A stretch of DNA of 64,000 bases from the NCBI GenBank assembly GCA_002359895.1, contig DEOB01000007.1, positions 251-64,250 of the forward strand, in the 5' to 3' direction. Under the pieces are notes generated by a model that searched no databases, had not been told where the DNA came from, and was given only the letters and a program-made list of their open reading frames with translations. A program made the position numbers and the translations under genes. Shown piece by piece: positions 8,886-16,029 of the stretch (the stretch's first letter is position 1; every line of letters starts with the position of its first letter). Source of the stretch: Stenotrophomonas sp. UBA2629 (lineage in GTDB: Bacteria > Pseudomonadota > Gammaproteobacteria > Xanthomonadales > Xanthomonadaceae).

Positions 8886-9509
8886 TCAGAAGCTGGCGCG
8901 CACGCCGGTCGAGAACTGGCTGACGTCGTTCATCAGCTGCACTTCGGCCACCAGGCCCCAGGTCTTGTTGAACTTGACCTGGCCGCCCAGCACGCCCACG
9001 AACTCGCTGTCGATGTCGCTGCCGTCGATCGCGCCAGCCTTCAGCCAGGCTTCGGTGCGCGGCGAGGGCTTGCCGCGGACGCCGAGCAGGGCGCGGGCGG
9101 CATTGGTGTGGTCCTTATAGGTGCCGTTGTAGCCCGGCACGCCGGAGATCTTCACTTCAGCATTCAGACGCACCCAGGCGATGTCGGCGGTGAAGTCCAC
9201 GCGGTCGCTCATGTTCATGTGGTAGCCGATGCCCAGCTCCGGCTGTGCCAGTTCGTACTTCAGGCGTGCACCGTAAACACGGTACTTGTCGGAGACCTGC
9301 GAGTAGCCGCCAAACACGTTGACCTGCTTGGCAATGGCGAACGAACCACGCACATAGCCGCCATTGGCGCGCGGGTCGTCCAGGAAATCGTCGTCGACAC
9401 GGACCTGGGTCAGGCCACCTTCGACGTAGGTGTAGCTCATTTCTTCGGCTGCGGACGCAGCAACGGGAGCGGCAGCCAGCAGGGCGGCCAGGATCAGGGT
9501 CTTGCGCAT
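8886..9509 (-). CDS. Ax21-family outer-membrane protein
   Basis: A 207-residue outer-membrane beta-barrel protein. A clear signal peptide (MRKTLILAALLAAAPVAASA, cleavage near residue 20) is followed by AEEMSYTYVEGGLTQV, which has the family pattern of Ax21 proteins (SYxYVEGG). The rest alternates polar and hydrophobic residues like beta-strands and ends in Phe (GVRASF), the outer-membrane assembly signal. In xanthomonads these proteins are linked to diffusible-signal-factor regulation and biofilm; that role is family knowledge, not visible here. It lies convergent to ribD and divergent from the ribE riboswitch region. Confidence 0.82.
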   Translation of the reverse strand: MRKTLILAALLAAAPVAASAAEEMSYTYVEGGLTQVRVDDDFLDDPRANGGYVRGSFAIAKQVNVFGGYSQVSDKYRVYGARLKYELAQPELGIGYHMNMSDRVDFTADIAWVRLNAEVKISGVPGYNGTYKDHTNAARALLGVRGKPSPRTEAWLKAGAIDGSDIDSEFVGVLGGQVKFNKTWGLVAEVQLMNDVSQFSTGVRASF

Positions 9510-9677
9510 TGGAATTCCTTCAATTCAGAAAGTGATGTCCATTTCGGCCGGTCCATTGCGGACCGGGATCGCGGCCTCGTGCCACGATGGCGCGCATTTT
9601 AACGAAAACTTCACGTTTAGCCAGCCTCCAGTCGCCGCTGGTACAATTCGCACGCCGGTTCGCCGGTAATCACAAAC

Positions 9678-9850
9678 GTCTTCAGGGCGGGGTGCAATTC
9701 CCCACCGGCGGTAGGTGAGGTTTCCCCCGATGGGGGTGTCTCGTAAGCCCGCGAGCGCTTCTGCCAAGGCCGCATTGCGGTCTGGCGGAAGGTCAGCAGA
9801 TCCGGTCAGATGCCGGAGCCGACGGTCATAGTCCGGATGAAAGAAGACGG
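9678..9850 (+). promoter_or_regulatory. FMN riboswitch (RFN element)
   Basis: The conserved RFN blocks occur in order: TTCAGGGCGGGGTGCAATTC at 9681-9700, CCCACCGGCGGTAGGT after it, then AGCCCGCGAGCGC, then GGTCAGCAGATCCGGT and GCCGGAGCCGACGGTCATAG, then GTCCGGATGAAAGAAGACGG at 9831-9850. FMN binding is expected to lower expression of the downstream ribE-ribB genes. Between the aptamer and ribE lie hairpins and a short leader ORF. The 9510-9677 stretch upstream holds the divergent promoters of this leader and of the Ax21-like gene. Confidence 0.96.
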
Positions 9851-9856
9851 TGTCAT

Positions 9857-9902
9857 GGACCCTGCAAGGGGTCCGTGCGCCTGTTTGCCTTGCGGCGTTT
9901 TT
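9857..9902 (+). promoter_or_regulatory. Expression-platform hairpins after the FMN aptamer
   Basis: GGACCC (9857-9862) pairs with GGGTCC (9869-9874) around TGCAAG. Next, CGCC (9878-9881) can pair with GGCG (9894-9897), directly followed by TTTTT (9898-9902). The T-run suggests premature termination as the control mode, though the second stem is short. An anti-terminator partner was not worked out. Confidence 0.5.
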
Positions 9903-9926
9903 CGCTCACTTTCGCGGAGAACGTTA

Positions 9927-10028
9927 ATGAACATCGTTGTTCAACAGCCCGTACAGTCTTGTACGCGGATTCAACACAGTGCGCTGACTGGTTTGGTCAG
10001 CTGTCGCCGACAGGGCGGGGCGCACTGA
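9927..10028 (+). CDS. Possible 33-residue leader peptide coupled to ribE
   Basis: ATG at 9927 is preceded by GGAGA (9916-9920) at good spacing and opens a 33-codon frame. Its TGA (10026-10028) overlaps the ribE ATG (10028) as TGATG. The peptide starts MNIVVQQPVQ and has no recognised domain. The position, between riboswitch platform and ribE with exact stop-start overlap, suggests translational coupling of ribE to leader translation. It could be chance; conservation in relatives would decide. Confidence 0.4.
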   Translation: MNIVVQQPVQSCTRIQHSALTGLVSCRRQGGAH

Positions 10029-10630
10029 TGTTCACTGGAATCATCGAAGGCGTCGGCCACCTGGCTGCACGCGAACCCCTCGGCGGCGATGTCCGCTTCA
10101 CTTTCAATGTCGGGAATCTGCCGTTCGACAACGTGCAGATGGGCGAGAGCATTGCCATCAACGGCGTCTGTCTCACTGTCATCGCATTCGACGGCAACAG
10201 CTTCCAGGCCGATGCCTCGACCGAAACCTTGGCGTTGACCACGTTGGGCGCGTTGAACGAAGGCGCGGTCATCAACCTTGAGCGCGCCATGCGCCCCACC
10301 GACCGTCTCGGCGGGCACCTGGTGAGCGGCCACGTCGATGGCTTGGGCACCGTGCTGTCCATCCACGAAGATGCGCGCGCGCTGCGCTGGCGTTTTGCCG
10401 CGCCCAAGGGCCTGCTCAAGTACATCGCCAAGAAAGGCTCGATCTGCGTGGATGGCGTCAGCCTCACCGTCAACGAGGCCGATGACGAAGGCTTCGAGGT
10501 GGCGCTTATTCCGCACACCGTCGCAAATACCGCGTTTTCCGCCACTGCCGTGGGCAGTGCGGTGAATCTGGAAATTGATCTGGTCGCCCGCTACGTCGAG
10601 CGCCTGCTGGGCCAAGGAGCCGCACAATGA
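10028..10630 (+). CDS. ribE: Riboflavin synthase alpha subunit
   Basis: Dismutates two 6,7-dimethyl-8-ribityllumazine molecules to riboflavin and a pyrimidinedione that RibH reuses. The 200-residue protein has the two tandem lumazine-binding repeats expected: the first opens MFTGIIEGVG and contains INGVCLTV, the second opens HLVSGHVDGLG and contains VDGVSLTVNE. I chose ATG 10028 because the family always begins MFTGI; the frame is open further upstream, but that part is riboswitch leader. GGGGCG precedes the ATG. Its stop overlaps the ribB start by ATGA. Confidence 0.97.
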   Translation: MFTGIIEGVGHLAAREPLGGDVRFTFNVGNLPFDNVQMGESIAINGVCLTVIAFDGNSFQADASTETLALTTLGALNEGAVINLERAMRPTDRLGGHLVSGHVDGLGTVLSIHEDARALRWRFAAPKGLLKYIAKKGSICVDGVSLTVNEADDEGFEVALIPHTVANTAFSATAVGSAVNLEIDLVARYVERLLGQGAAQ

Positions 10631-11727
10631 ATTTCGCCCCCGTCCCGGAACTGCTGGAAGAGATCCGCGCTGGCCGCATGGTCGTCATTGTTGATGACGA
10701 GGACCGCGAGAACGAAGGCGACCTGATCATGGCCGCCGAGCTGGTCAAGCCCTCGGACATCAACTTCATGGTCACCCATGGCCGTGGCCTGGTATGCCTG
10801 CCGCTGACCCGCACCCGTGCCGCCGACCTCGGCCTGGCGCCGATGGTGCAGGCCAATACCGCTCAGTTCCAGACCAACTTCACGGTCAGTATTGAGGCGG
10901 CCGAAGGCGTGACCACCGGCATCTCCGCCCACGACCGTGCGCACACCATCCGCACCGCGGTGAAGCCCAACGCCAAGCCGTCGGACCTGCATCAGCCGGG
11001 CCACATCTTCCCGCTGATCGCGCAGCCCGGTGGCGTGCTCACCCGCGCCGGTCACACCGAAGCGGGCGTGGACCTGGCCATGCTGGCCGGGTTGGAGCCG
11101 GCCGGCGTGCTGGTGGAAATCCTCAACCCTGACGGCAGCATGGCGCGCCGCCCGGAGCTGGAAGTGTTCGCCAGCGAGCACGGCCTGAAGATGGGTTCCA
11201 TCGCCGACCTGATCGCCTACCGCCTGGCCACCGAGCACACCGTCGAGCGGGTGGACGAGCGGCAGATCGACACCGAGTTCGGCCCGTTCAACCTGGTCAC
11301 CTACCGCGACCGCATCGCCAACGACCTGCATTTCGCGCTGGTCCGTGGCACGCCGGACAAGGACATCCCTACCTTGGTGCGTGTGCAGGTGGAAAACCCG
11401 TTGGCCGACCTGCTGCATTGGCGCCGTGACGACTTTGGCGTGGCCAACACCGACGCACTGCGTGCCATCGACGCGGCCGGTAGCGGCGTGATGGTGGTGC
11501 TGTCGGCCCCGCGTGACAGCAGCGCGTTGCTGGCCCGTCTGAAGCAGCAGCCGGCGCCGGTCGTTCCGGGAAAGGACAAGGATGTGGGCCAATGGCGTCG
11601 CAACGGAGCCGGTGCGCAGATCCTCGCCGACCTGGGCTTGGGCAAGCTGCGCGTGCTCGGCACGCCGCGTCGTCAGATCGGTCTTGCCGGCTATGGTCTG
11701 GAAATCGTCGAGACCGTTCAGGCTTGA
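10627..11727 (+). CDS. ribB: 3,4-dihydroxy-2-butanone 4-phosphate synthase with degenerate GTP cyclohydrolase II domain
   Basis: RibB converts ribulose 5-phosphate to formate and the four-carbon precursor of lumazine. The N-terminal RibB domain (about 1-205) is intact: DDEDRENEGDLIMAAE, GHIFPL and TRAGHTEAGVDLA. The remaining 160 residues align by position with RibA, but the zinc motif (GD...C-x-C) and the catalytic Tyr/Arg segments are absent; the region contains no Cys, and where RibA has LLYHRQEGRG this protein has VVLSAPRDSS. It is thus a RibB with a decayed RibA tail (RibBX type), and GTP cyclohydrolase II should be encoded elsewhere. It overlaps ribE by 4 bases. Confidence 0.93.
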   Translation: MNFAPVPELLEEIRAGRMVVIVDDEDRENEGDLIMAAELVKPSDINFMVTHGRGLVCLPLTRTRAADLGLAPMVQANTAQFQTNFTVSIEAAEGVTTGISAHDRAHTIRTAVKPNAKPSDLHQPGHIFPLIAQPGGVLTRAGHTEAGVDLAMLAGLEPAGVLVEILNPDGSMARRPELEVFASEHGLKMGSIADLIAYRLATEHTVERVDERQIDTEFGPFNLVTYRDRIANDLHFALVRGTPDKDIPTLVRVQVENPLADLLHWRRDDFGVANTDALRAIDAAGSGVMVVLSAPRDSSALLARLKQQPAPVVPGKDKDVGQWRRNGAGAQILADLGLGKLRVLGTPRRQIGLAGYGLEIVETVQA

Positions 11728-11782
11728 AGCAGCGGTGAGTGGTCAGCAGTGAAAGGTGAGTAGAGCGGTTCTGCTCGCCGAC

Positions 11783-11811
11783 GAGGAAGGGCCGGAACCC
11801 GGCCTTTCCTC
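11783..11811 (+). terminator. Strong hairpin between ribB and ribH
   Basis: GAGGAAGGGCCGG (11783-11795) pairs with CCGGCCTTTCCTC (11799-11811) with one G-T pair and a 3-base loop. There is no following T-run. Flanking GTGAAAGG/CCTTTCAC can extend the fold. It may be a partial terminator or processing site inside the rib operon. Confidence 0.5.
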
Positions 11812-11889
11812 GCCACTGGCTCCCTTTCACTCACTTCTAACTGCCCCCTACACGTTAAACTGGCCCACCTTCAGGATCCCCACACCCCC

Positions 11890-12357
11890 ATGAGCCACTA
11901 CGAAGGCGATCTCCGCCCGGCCGGTCCGGCCCGTTTTGCCATCATCGCCAGCCGTTGGAACGCCCGCATCACCGATGTGCTGGTTGCTGGTGCCCGTCAG
12001 AGCCTGGCCGGTAATGGCATCGGCGAGGACGCCATCGACGTGGTGCGCGTGCCCGGTGCGTGGGAAATCCCGCTGGTTGCCGCGCGCCTGGCCGCAGCCG
12101 GTCAGCATGCCGCCCTCATCACCCTGGGTTGTGTGATCCGTGGCGACACCCGCCATTACGAGCACGTGGCCGACCGCTGCGCCGAAGGCCTGATGCGCGT
12201 GCAGCTGGACTTCGGCCTGCCCGTGCTCAACGGCGTGCTGGCGGTGGAGCGGGTGGAAGATGCCGAAGCCCGCGCAGGCGGCAGCCACGGCAACAAGGGT
12301 GAGGAGGCCGCATTGGCGGCCTTGGAAATGGTCAATCTTCTGGAGCAGTTGCCATGA
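11890..12357 (+). CDS. ribH: 6,7-dimethyl-8-ribityllumazine synthase
   Basis: Condenses the pyrimidine from RibD with the butanone phosphate from RibB to give the substrate of RibE; usually an icosahedral or pentameric cytosolic assembly. The protein is 155 residues, as in E. coli (156). Family motifs are clear: ASRWNARIT near the N-terminus, VPGAWEIPL (about 54-62), LGCVIRGDTRHYEHV with the catalytic His near residue 88, and PVLNGVL. The nusB ATG overlaps the stop (ATGA), an arrangement conserved in many gammaproteobacteria. Confidence 0.97.
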   Translation: MSHYEGDLRPAGPARFAIIASRWNARITDVLVAGARQSLAGNGIGEDAIDVVRVPGAWEIPLVAARLAAAGQHAALITLGCVIRGDTRHYEHVADRCAEGLMRVQLDFGLPVLNGVLAVERVEDAEARAGGSHGNKGEEAALAALEMVNLLEQLP

Positions 12358-12833
12358 ACAACAAGAACAACGGCAAGCCTGCCGGAAAGCCGGTCCGTCG
12401 CGATGGTGTGGACCCGGTGCTGCGCTCGCGCGCGCGCCGCCGTGCCCTGCAGGCGATCTACGCCTGGCAGATTTCCGGCGGCAACGCGGAATCGCTGCTG
12501 GCCCAGTTTGCCCACGAGCAGGCGCATGAAGTCGCCGATCTAGCGTACTTTGAGGCGCTGCTGCGTGGCGTGCTCGACAACCGCCGTGATCTGGACGAGG
12601 CGCTGGCGCCGTTCGTGGACCGTGATGTTGAGGAAGTGGATGCCATCGAACGCGCCGTGCTGCGTGTGGCCGCCTACGAGCTGCGTTATCGCCAGGACGT
12701 GCCGTACCGCGTGGTGATCAACGAGGCCATCGAAACGGCCAAGCGTTTTGGTTCCGAGCATGGCCACACCTACGTCAACGGTGTGCTGGACCGCGCTGCC
12801 GTGGAATGGCGCAAGACCGAATCGGGCAACTGA
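12354..12833 (+). CDS. nusB: Transcription antitermination factor NusB
   Basis: All-helical protein that binds boxA RNA with S10/NusE and supports antitermination of rRNA operons. The 159 residues include the family features RARRRALQAIYAWQISG (about 23-39), DLAYFEALLRGVLDN, and the C-terminal RYRQDVPYRVVINEAIETAKRFGSEH region. The start overlaps the ribH stop by 4 bases, indicating coupling. After the stop, GGCGG-CATT-CCGCC (12843-12856) followed by GGTCATTTT looks like a weak terminator before thiL. Confidence 0.96.
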   Translation: MNNKNNGKPAGKPVRRDGVDPVLRSRARRRALQAIYAWQISGGNAESLLAQFAHEQAHEVADLAYFEALLRGVLDNRRDLDEALAPFVDRDVEEVDAIERAVLRVAAYELRYRQDVPYRVVINEAIETAKRFGSEHGHTYVNGVLDRAAVEWRKTESGN

Positions 12834-12842
12834 GCCCGGGCA

Positions 12843-12856
12843 GGCGGCATTCCGCC
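12843..12856 (+). terminator. Weak terminator-like hairpin between nusB and thiL
   Basis: GGCGG (12843-12847), loop CATT, CCGCC (12852-12856), then GGTCATTTTC. The stem is only 5 bp. Confidence 0.35.
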
Positions 12857-12926
12857 GGTCATTTTCATCACTGCGCCGGTGCCGGCATCAACGGCGCCGG
12901 CGTTGTTGTTTCAGGGAGGCCTGTGC

Positions 12927-13919
12927 ATGAGCCTTGATGAGTTTGGTTTGATCGAGCGCATCCGCCGCCGTGCTGCGGTGCGTGCGGATGTGGCGCTGGG
13001 CATCGGCGATGACGCCGCGTTGCTGCAGGTGCCGCCCGGATACCAGCTGGTGGTCACTGCCGACACGCTCAACAGCGGCGTGCATTTTCCGCCGGAGACG
13101 CCAGCGGCCGATATCGGTTGGAAGGCGTTGGCGGTAAACCTCTCCGATCTGGCTGCAATGGGCGCCGCGCCTGCGTGGTGCACGTTGTCGCTGTCATTGC
13201 CGGAAGCTTCGCCCGCGTGGGTGGACGCGTTTGCCGATGGTTTCTTTCAGCTGGCCGACCAGCACGGCATCGCCTTGATCGGCGGCGATACCACGCGCGG
13301 GCCGTTGTCGATTTCCATCACTGCGATGGGGCAGGTGCCAGCGGGTGAAGCCCTGCGCCGCGACGGCGCCCAACCCGGTGACGATGTCTGGCTGACCGGT
13401 GTGCCGGGCGAAGCCGGCGTGGCGTTGGCGTTGTGGCAGCAGCAGCGTTTGAACGTGACCGTTCCTGTGGATGACGTCGCGTTGGAGCACCTGCGTTGCC
13501 GGCTGGCGCGGCCCACCCCACGGTTGGCTATCGGCCTGGCCCTGCGTGGCCTGGCGACCGCAGCCATTGATGTATCCGATGGCCTGTTGGCCGACCTGGG
13601 CCACATCTGCGAGCGCAGCCAGGTTGCTGCGGACGTACTTGAAACCGCGTTGCCGGCATCGCCCATGGCAGTGCAGATGGGTGAGGCTGCGTTGTTTCAA
13701 ACACTGCGTACCACGGCCGGTGATGACTACGAACTGTGCTTCACCGCGCCGGCCGCGCTGCGCGCGCAGGTATCCGAAAGCATGGCCTGCGTTGCAGTTC
13801 CGGTTACCCGTATTGGCTATATTCGGGCCGGAAGTGGGGTGCGGTTGCTCAATGGGGAGGGGGCTGTGTTGGCGACATCGCGGTTGGGCTTTGACCATTT
13901 TTCCTCTGCGGTTGAATAG
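12927..13919 (+). CDS. thiL: Thiamine-monophosphate kinase
   Basis: Phosphorylates thiamine monophosphate to the active cofactor thiamine diphosphate using ATP. The 330-residue protein starts MSLDEFGLIERIRRR, with the Mg-binding GIGDDAALL motif (about 26-34), then WKALAVNLSDLAAMGA and GGDTTRGPLSISITAMG typical of the AIR-synthase-like fold, and DVSDGLLADLGHI in the second domain. ATG 12927 was chosen over the in-frame ATG at 12879 because AGGGAGG ends 7 bases before it and because the E. coli protein (325) starts equivalently. It ends the nusB-thiL block. Confidence 0.95.
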   Translation: MSLDEFGLIERIRRRAAVRADVALGIGDDAALLQVPPGYQLVVTADTLNSGVHFPPETPAADIGWKALAVNLSDLAAMGAAPAWCTLSLSLPEASPAWVDAFADGFFQLADQHGIALIGGDTTRGPLSISITAMGQVPAGEALRRDGAQPGDDVWLTGVPGEAGVALALWQQQRLNVTVPVDDVALEHLRCRLARPTPRLAIGLALRGLATAAIDVSDGLLADLGHICERSQVAADVLETALPASPMAVQMGEAALFQTLRTTAGDDYELCFTAPAALRAQVSESMACVAVPVTRIGYIRAGSGVRLLNGEGAVLATSRLGFDHFSSAVE

Positions 13920-14054
13920 GAAAAGCCCTCCGCGCGGGCACGTGGAATCCATTCACGCGTCGTCCACCTATTCATAATTAAGATGCGAACCGCGATTTGT
14001 GTCACGTTTTGGTGCGATGGTTCGCAGCCGTGACAGCAAGCAGGGGGCTTGGTA

Positions 14055-14489
14055 GTGGAAATGGCAACGCTGGAAAAGGTCAGGGCGAAGATCGGTGACA
14101 CCGGTGCGCCCGTGGTGTCGATTGATAACCAGGCATTGGAAGCTGCACTTGATGCCGTCCTTTCCCGCAGCCCGGGAATCTCGATGTTGCTGGTATCGAC
14201 AGGGGACGGCCGCGCCGTTGCCCATCGCTCCTTCGTCAACCTTGATCCACGTCGCCTCTCGGCAATGAGCAACTCATTTCTCACGTTGGGTGAAACGCTG
14301 TCGCGCGAGCTCGGCCTGACCACGGCCGATTACGTGACCATGTCCACCTCGCAGGGGAGCATGGTGCTGGTGCGCGTGGCTGCGGGGCGGCCGTACACGT
14401 TGGCGGCATTGGGGCATGCCGATACCTCGCTTGCGATCCTGTTGTATGCGGCCCGCGATGCAGCGGCCCGCATCGGTGCGTTGCTGTAA
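14055..14489 (+). CDS. Roadblock/LC7 domain protein (first of two)
   Basis: A 144-residue protein whose central part fits the roadblock/LC7 fold: ALDAVLSRSPGISMLLVSTGDGRAVAHRS then a helix (RRLSAMSNSFLTLGETLSREL) and the closing strands SMVLVRVAAGRPYTLAALG. Such proteins act as regulators (often activators of GTP hydrolysis) of MglA/Cvn-type small GTPases, and a GTPase is encoded three genes on. I chose GTG 14055 because GGGGG (14043-14047) lies 7 bases upstream; ATG 14061 and TTG 14049 are alternatives. It shares orientation with the next three genes and is separated from thiL by 135 bp that must contain the promoter. Confidence 0.8.
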   Translation: MEMATLEKVRAKIGDTGAPVVSIDNQALEAALDAVLSRSPGISMLLVSTGDGRAVAHRSFVNLDPRRLSAMSNSFLTLGETLSRELGLTTADYVTMSTSQGSMVLVRVAAGRPYTLAALGHADTSLAILLYAARDAAARIGALL

Positions 14490-14581
14490 TTGATGCGGTA
14501 ACGCGCCTGTAGCACGCTGTCCTGATATTCACGCAGCAAACCCGGGTCGAGGGGGTTGGGCTCGACAAATACGCGTTGTGA

Positions 14582-14602
14582 CCATGCCGCGCTACGGCAT
14601 GG
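14582..14602 (+). other. Perfect hairpin between the two roadblock genes
   Basis: CCATGCCG (14582-14589), loop CGCTA, CGGCATGG (14595-14602); no T-run. It lies 43 bp before the second roadblock start and may be an intercistronic stabiliser that sets different expression levels. Confidence 0.45.
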
Positions 14603-14645
14603 CGGCGCATCTTGCTAGACAACAAACGAGTGCACGGAGAAAAAC

Positions 14646-15008
14646 ATGGCTGGAAACGTCAAGCTGGACAAACTCAACGAGATCGCAGGCTTTGTCGGCG
14701 CAGCGCTGGTGGACAGCGACAGCGGCATGGCGCTGGGCATGCTCGGTGGTGGCCCGATCAACCTTGAAGTGGCTGCTGCCGGCAACACCGAAGTGGTGCG
14801 TGCAAAGCGCCGCGTCGCCGCATCGTTGGGCCTGTCCGACAGCATCGAGGACATCCTGATCACGCTGTCCAAGCAGTACCACCTGGTGCGTCCGCTGGAG
14901 AGCAACCAGGACCTGTTCCTCTATGTGGTGCTGGACCGTTCGCGTGCCAACCTGGCACTTGCCCGCCATGAGCTGAAGTCGTTCGAACAGACGCTCGATT
15001 TCAAGTGA
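14646..15008 (+). CDS. Roadblock/LC7 domain protein (second of two, MglB-like)
   Basis: A 120-residue single-domain roadblock protein. The opening VKLDKLNEIAGFVGAALVD followed by DSGMALGMLGGG is the classic roadblock helix-strand-turn, then a long helix (NTEVVRAKRRVAASLGL) and strands LITLSKQYHLVRPL and LFLYVVLDR. It is not a duplicate of the gene at 14055; the two share only the fold. The ATG is preceded by CGGAGAAAAAC. In known systems roadblock dimers bind the switch face of their GTPase, so this is the likelier direct partner of the GTPase at 16030. Confidence 0.85.
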   Translation: MAGNVKLDKLNEIAGFVGAALVDSDSGMALGMLGGGPINLEVAAAGNTEVVRAKRRVAASLGLSDSIEDILITLSKQYHLVRPLESNQDLFLYVVLDRSRANLALARHELKSFEQTLDFK

Positions 15009-15085
15009 TCTGTTGACGCATCGCTGCCCGCCTGCCGGGCAGCGGTGCATGCGCTGCACTCCCACGTCCCCGCCCGATCAAACCG

Positions 15086-16024
15086 ATGAGTGCATCCGCA
15101 CGCGATATCTCTGCTGCTGTGATTGGATGCCATGGCCTGGACGTGCTGCACATGATGCGGCTCAAGGTCGCCAGTTCATTGCTGATGGCCGAGTACATAC
15201 AGGCTGAAGTGCAGGAGTGGGGCCGCCAGAAGGTGGACCTGCTGGTGGTTTCCGTCGATGACGCCGAAGGCCAGATGGTGGTGCACACCGCCCGACATAG
15301 TGGCGTACCGGTACTGGCGGTAAGCCGGCGCACGCTGGCCGCACTGTCGGTGCCGGGTATCGCCCACGGCGCCAGCGTCCGCGACATCTTCCAGCAGCTG
15401 CGGCAGATGCTGCAGCAGGATCCGCAGGCCGTTGAACGGCCGCACGTGCGCACGCTGTTTGGCAGCCTGGCGCAGAACGACGGCAACGATTGCGTGCTGC
15501 ATATGGGCCTGTTCAAGCTGCAGATCAATGCCGGTCGCAACCGGGTGACGCTGCTGCGTGACCTGCCTTACGAGAATTTCCTGAAAGCCTCCTTCGAGCC
15601 CAACTGGACACTGACGCCGGACACAGGTCATGCGTTGGCCGATGCCGTCAGCCAGCATGTTTTCGAGGATTTCTGCTGGCAGGCCGCAGCACTGGGCCAA
15701 GCGCCGGTGGTGCAGGTGGAGACGGACCAGCGCGGCCAGTTGCGTGGTTGGCCAGAAGTGGAAACCGGCAAGTTGCCGACGGCGTGGTTGCTGCCGATGG
15801 CGGCATTGATGCTGCGCCCGTGGCGATGCGATGAATTGGCAGCGGCTACTGCTACGCCAGAATCGGAAATTGCCCGTATCATGGCCGCAGCGGTCTGTAC
15901 CGGTCTGCTCGATACCGCTGCCGAACCCGTGCCGAAGCCGCGCGTTACGGACAACGTGGTGCCTGGTTTCTTTACGCGCATTGCCAAACGATTCGGACTT
16001 ACTTTCAACGGGCTGAAGGTCTGA
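15086..16024 (+). CDS. Protein of unknown function in roadblock-GTPase module
   Basis: I do not recognise this 312-residue family. Residues about 1-110 look like an alpha/beta Rossmann or receiver-like domain: alternating strands (ISAAVIGCHG, VDLLVVSVDD, GVPVLAVSRR) and helices. The middle (about 120-235) holds an amphipathic segment with FKLQINAGRNRVTLLRDLPYENFL. The C-terminal part (about 235-300) reads like a small winged-helix: WLLPMAALMLRPWRCDELAAA, then an ESEIARIMAAAVCTGLLDT helix pair. There is no signal peptide or membrane segment. The next gene, a GTPase, starts 5 bases after the stop, so it is probably a dedicated component of that module, perhaps an effector or scaffold. Confidence 0.75.
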   Translation: MSASARDISAAVIGCHGLDVLHMMRLKVASSLLMAEYIQAEVQEWGRQKVDLLVVSVDDAEGQMVVHTARHSGVPVLAVSRRTLAALSVPGIAHGASVRDIFQQLRQMLQQDPQAVERPHVRTLFGSLAQNDGNDCVLHMGLFKLQINAGRNRVTLLRDLPYENFLKASFEPNWTLTPDTGHALADAVSQHVFEDFCWQAAALGQAPVVQVETDQRGQLRGWPEVETGKLPTAWLLPMAALMLRPWRCDELAAATATPESEIARIMAAAVCTGLLDTAAEPVPKPRVTDNVVPGFFTRIAKRFGLTFNGLKV

Positions 16025-16029
16025 CAGAT

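Noticed and set aside
9525..9767. 80-codon minus-strand frame overlapping the riboswitch
   Set aside because: It covers the FMN aptamer, has no ribosome site and no homology signal.
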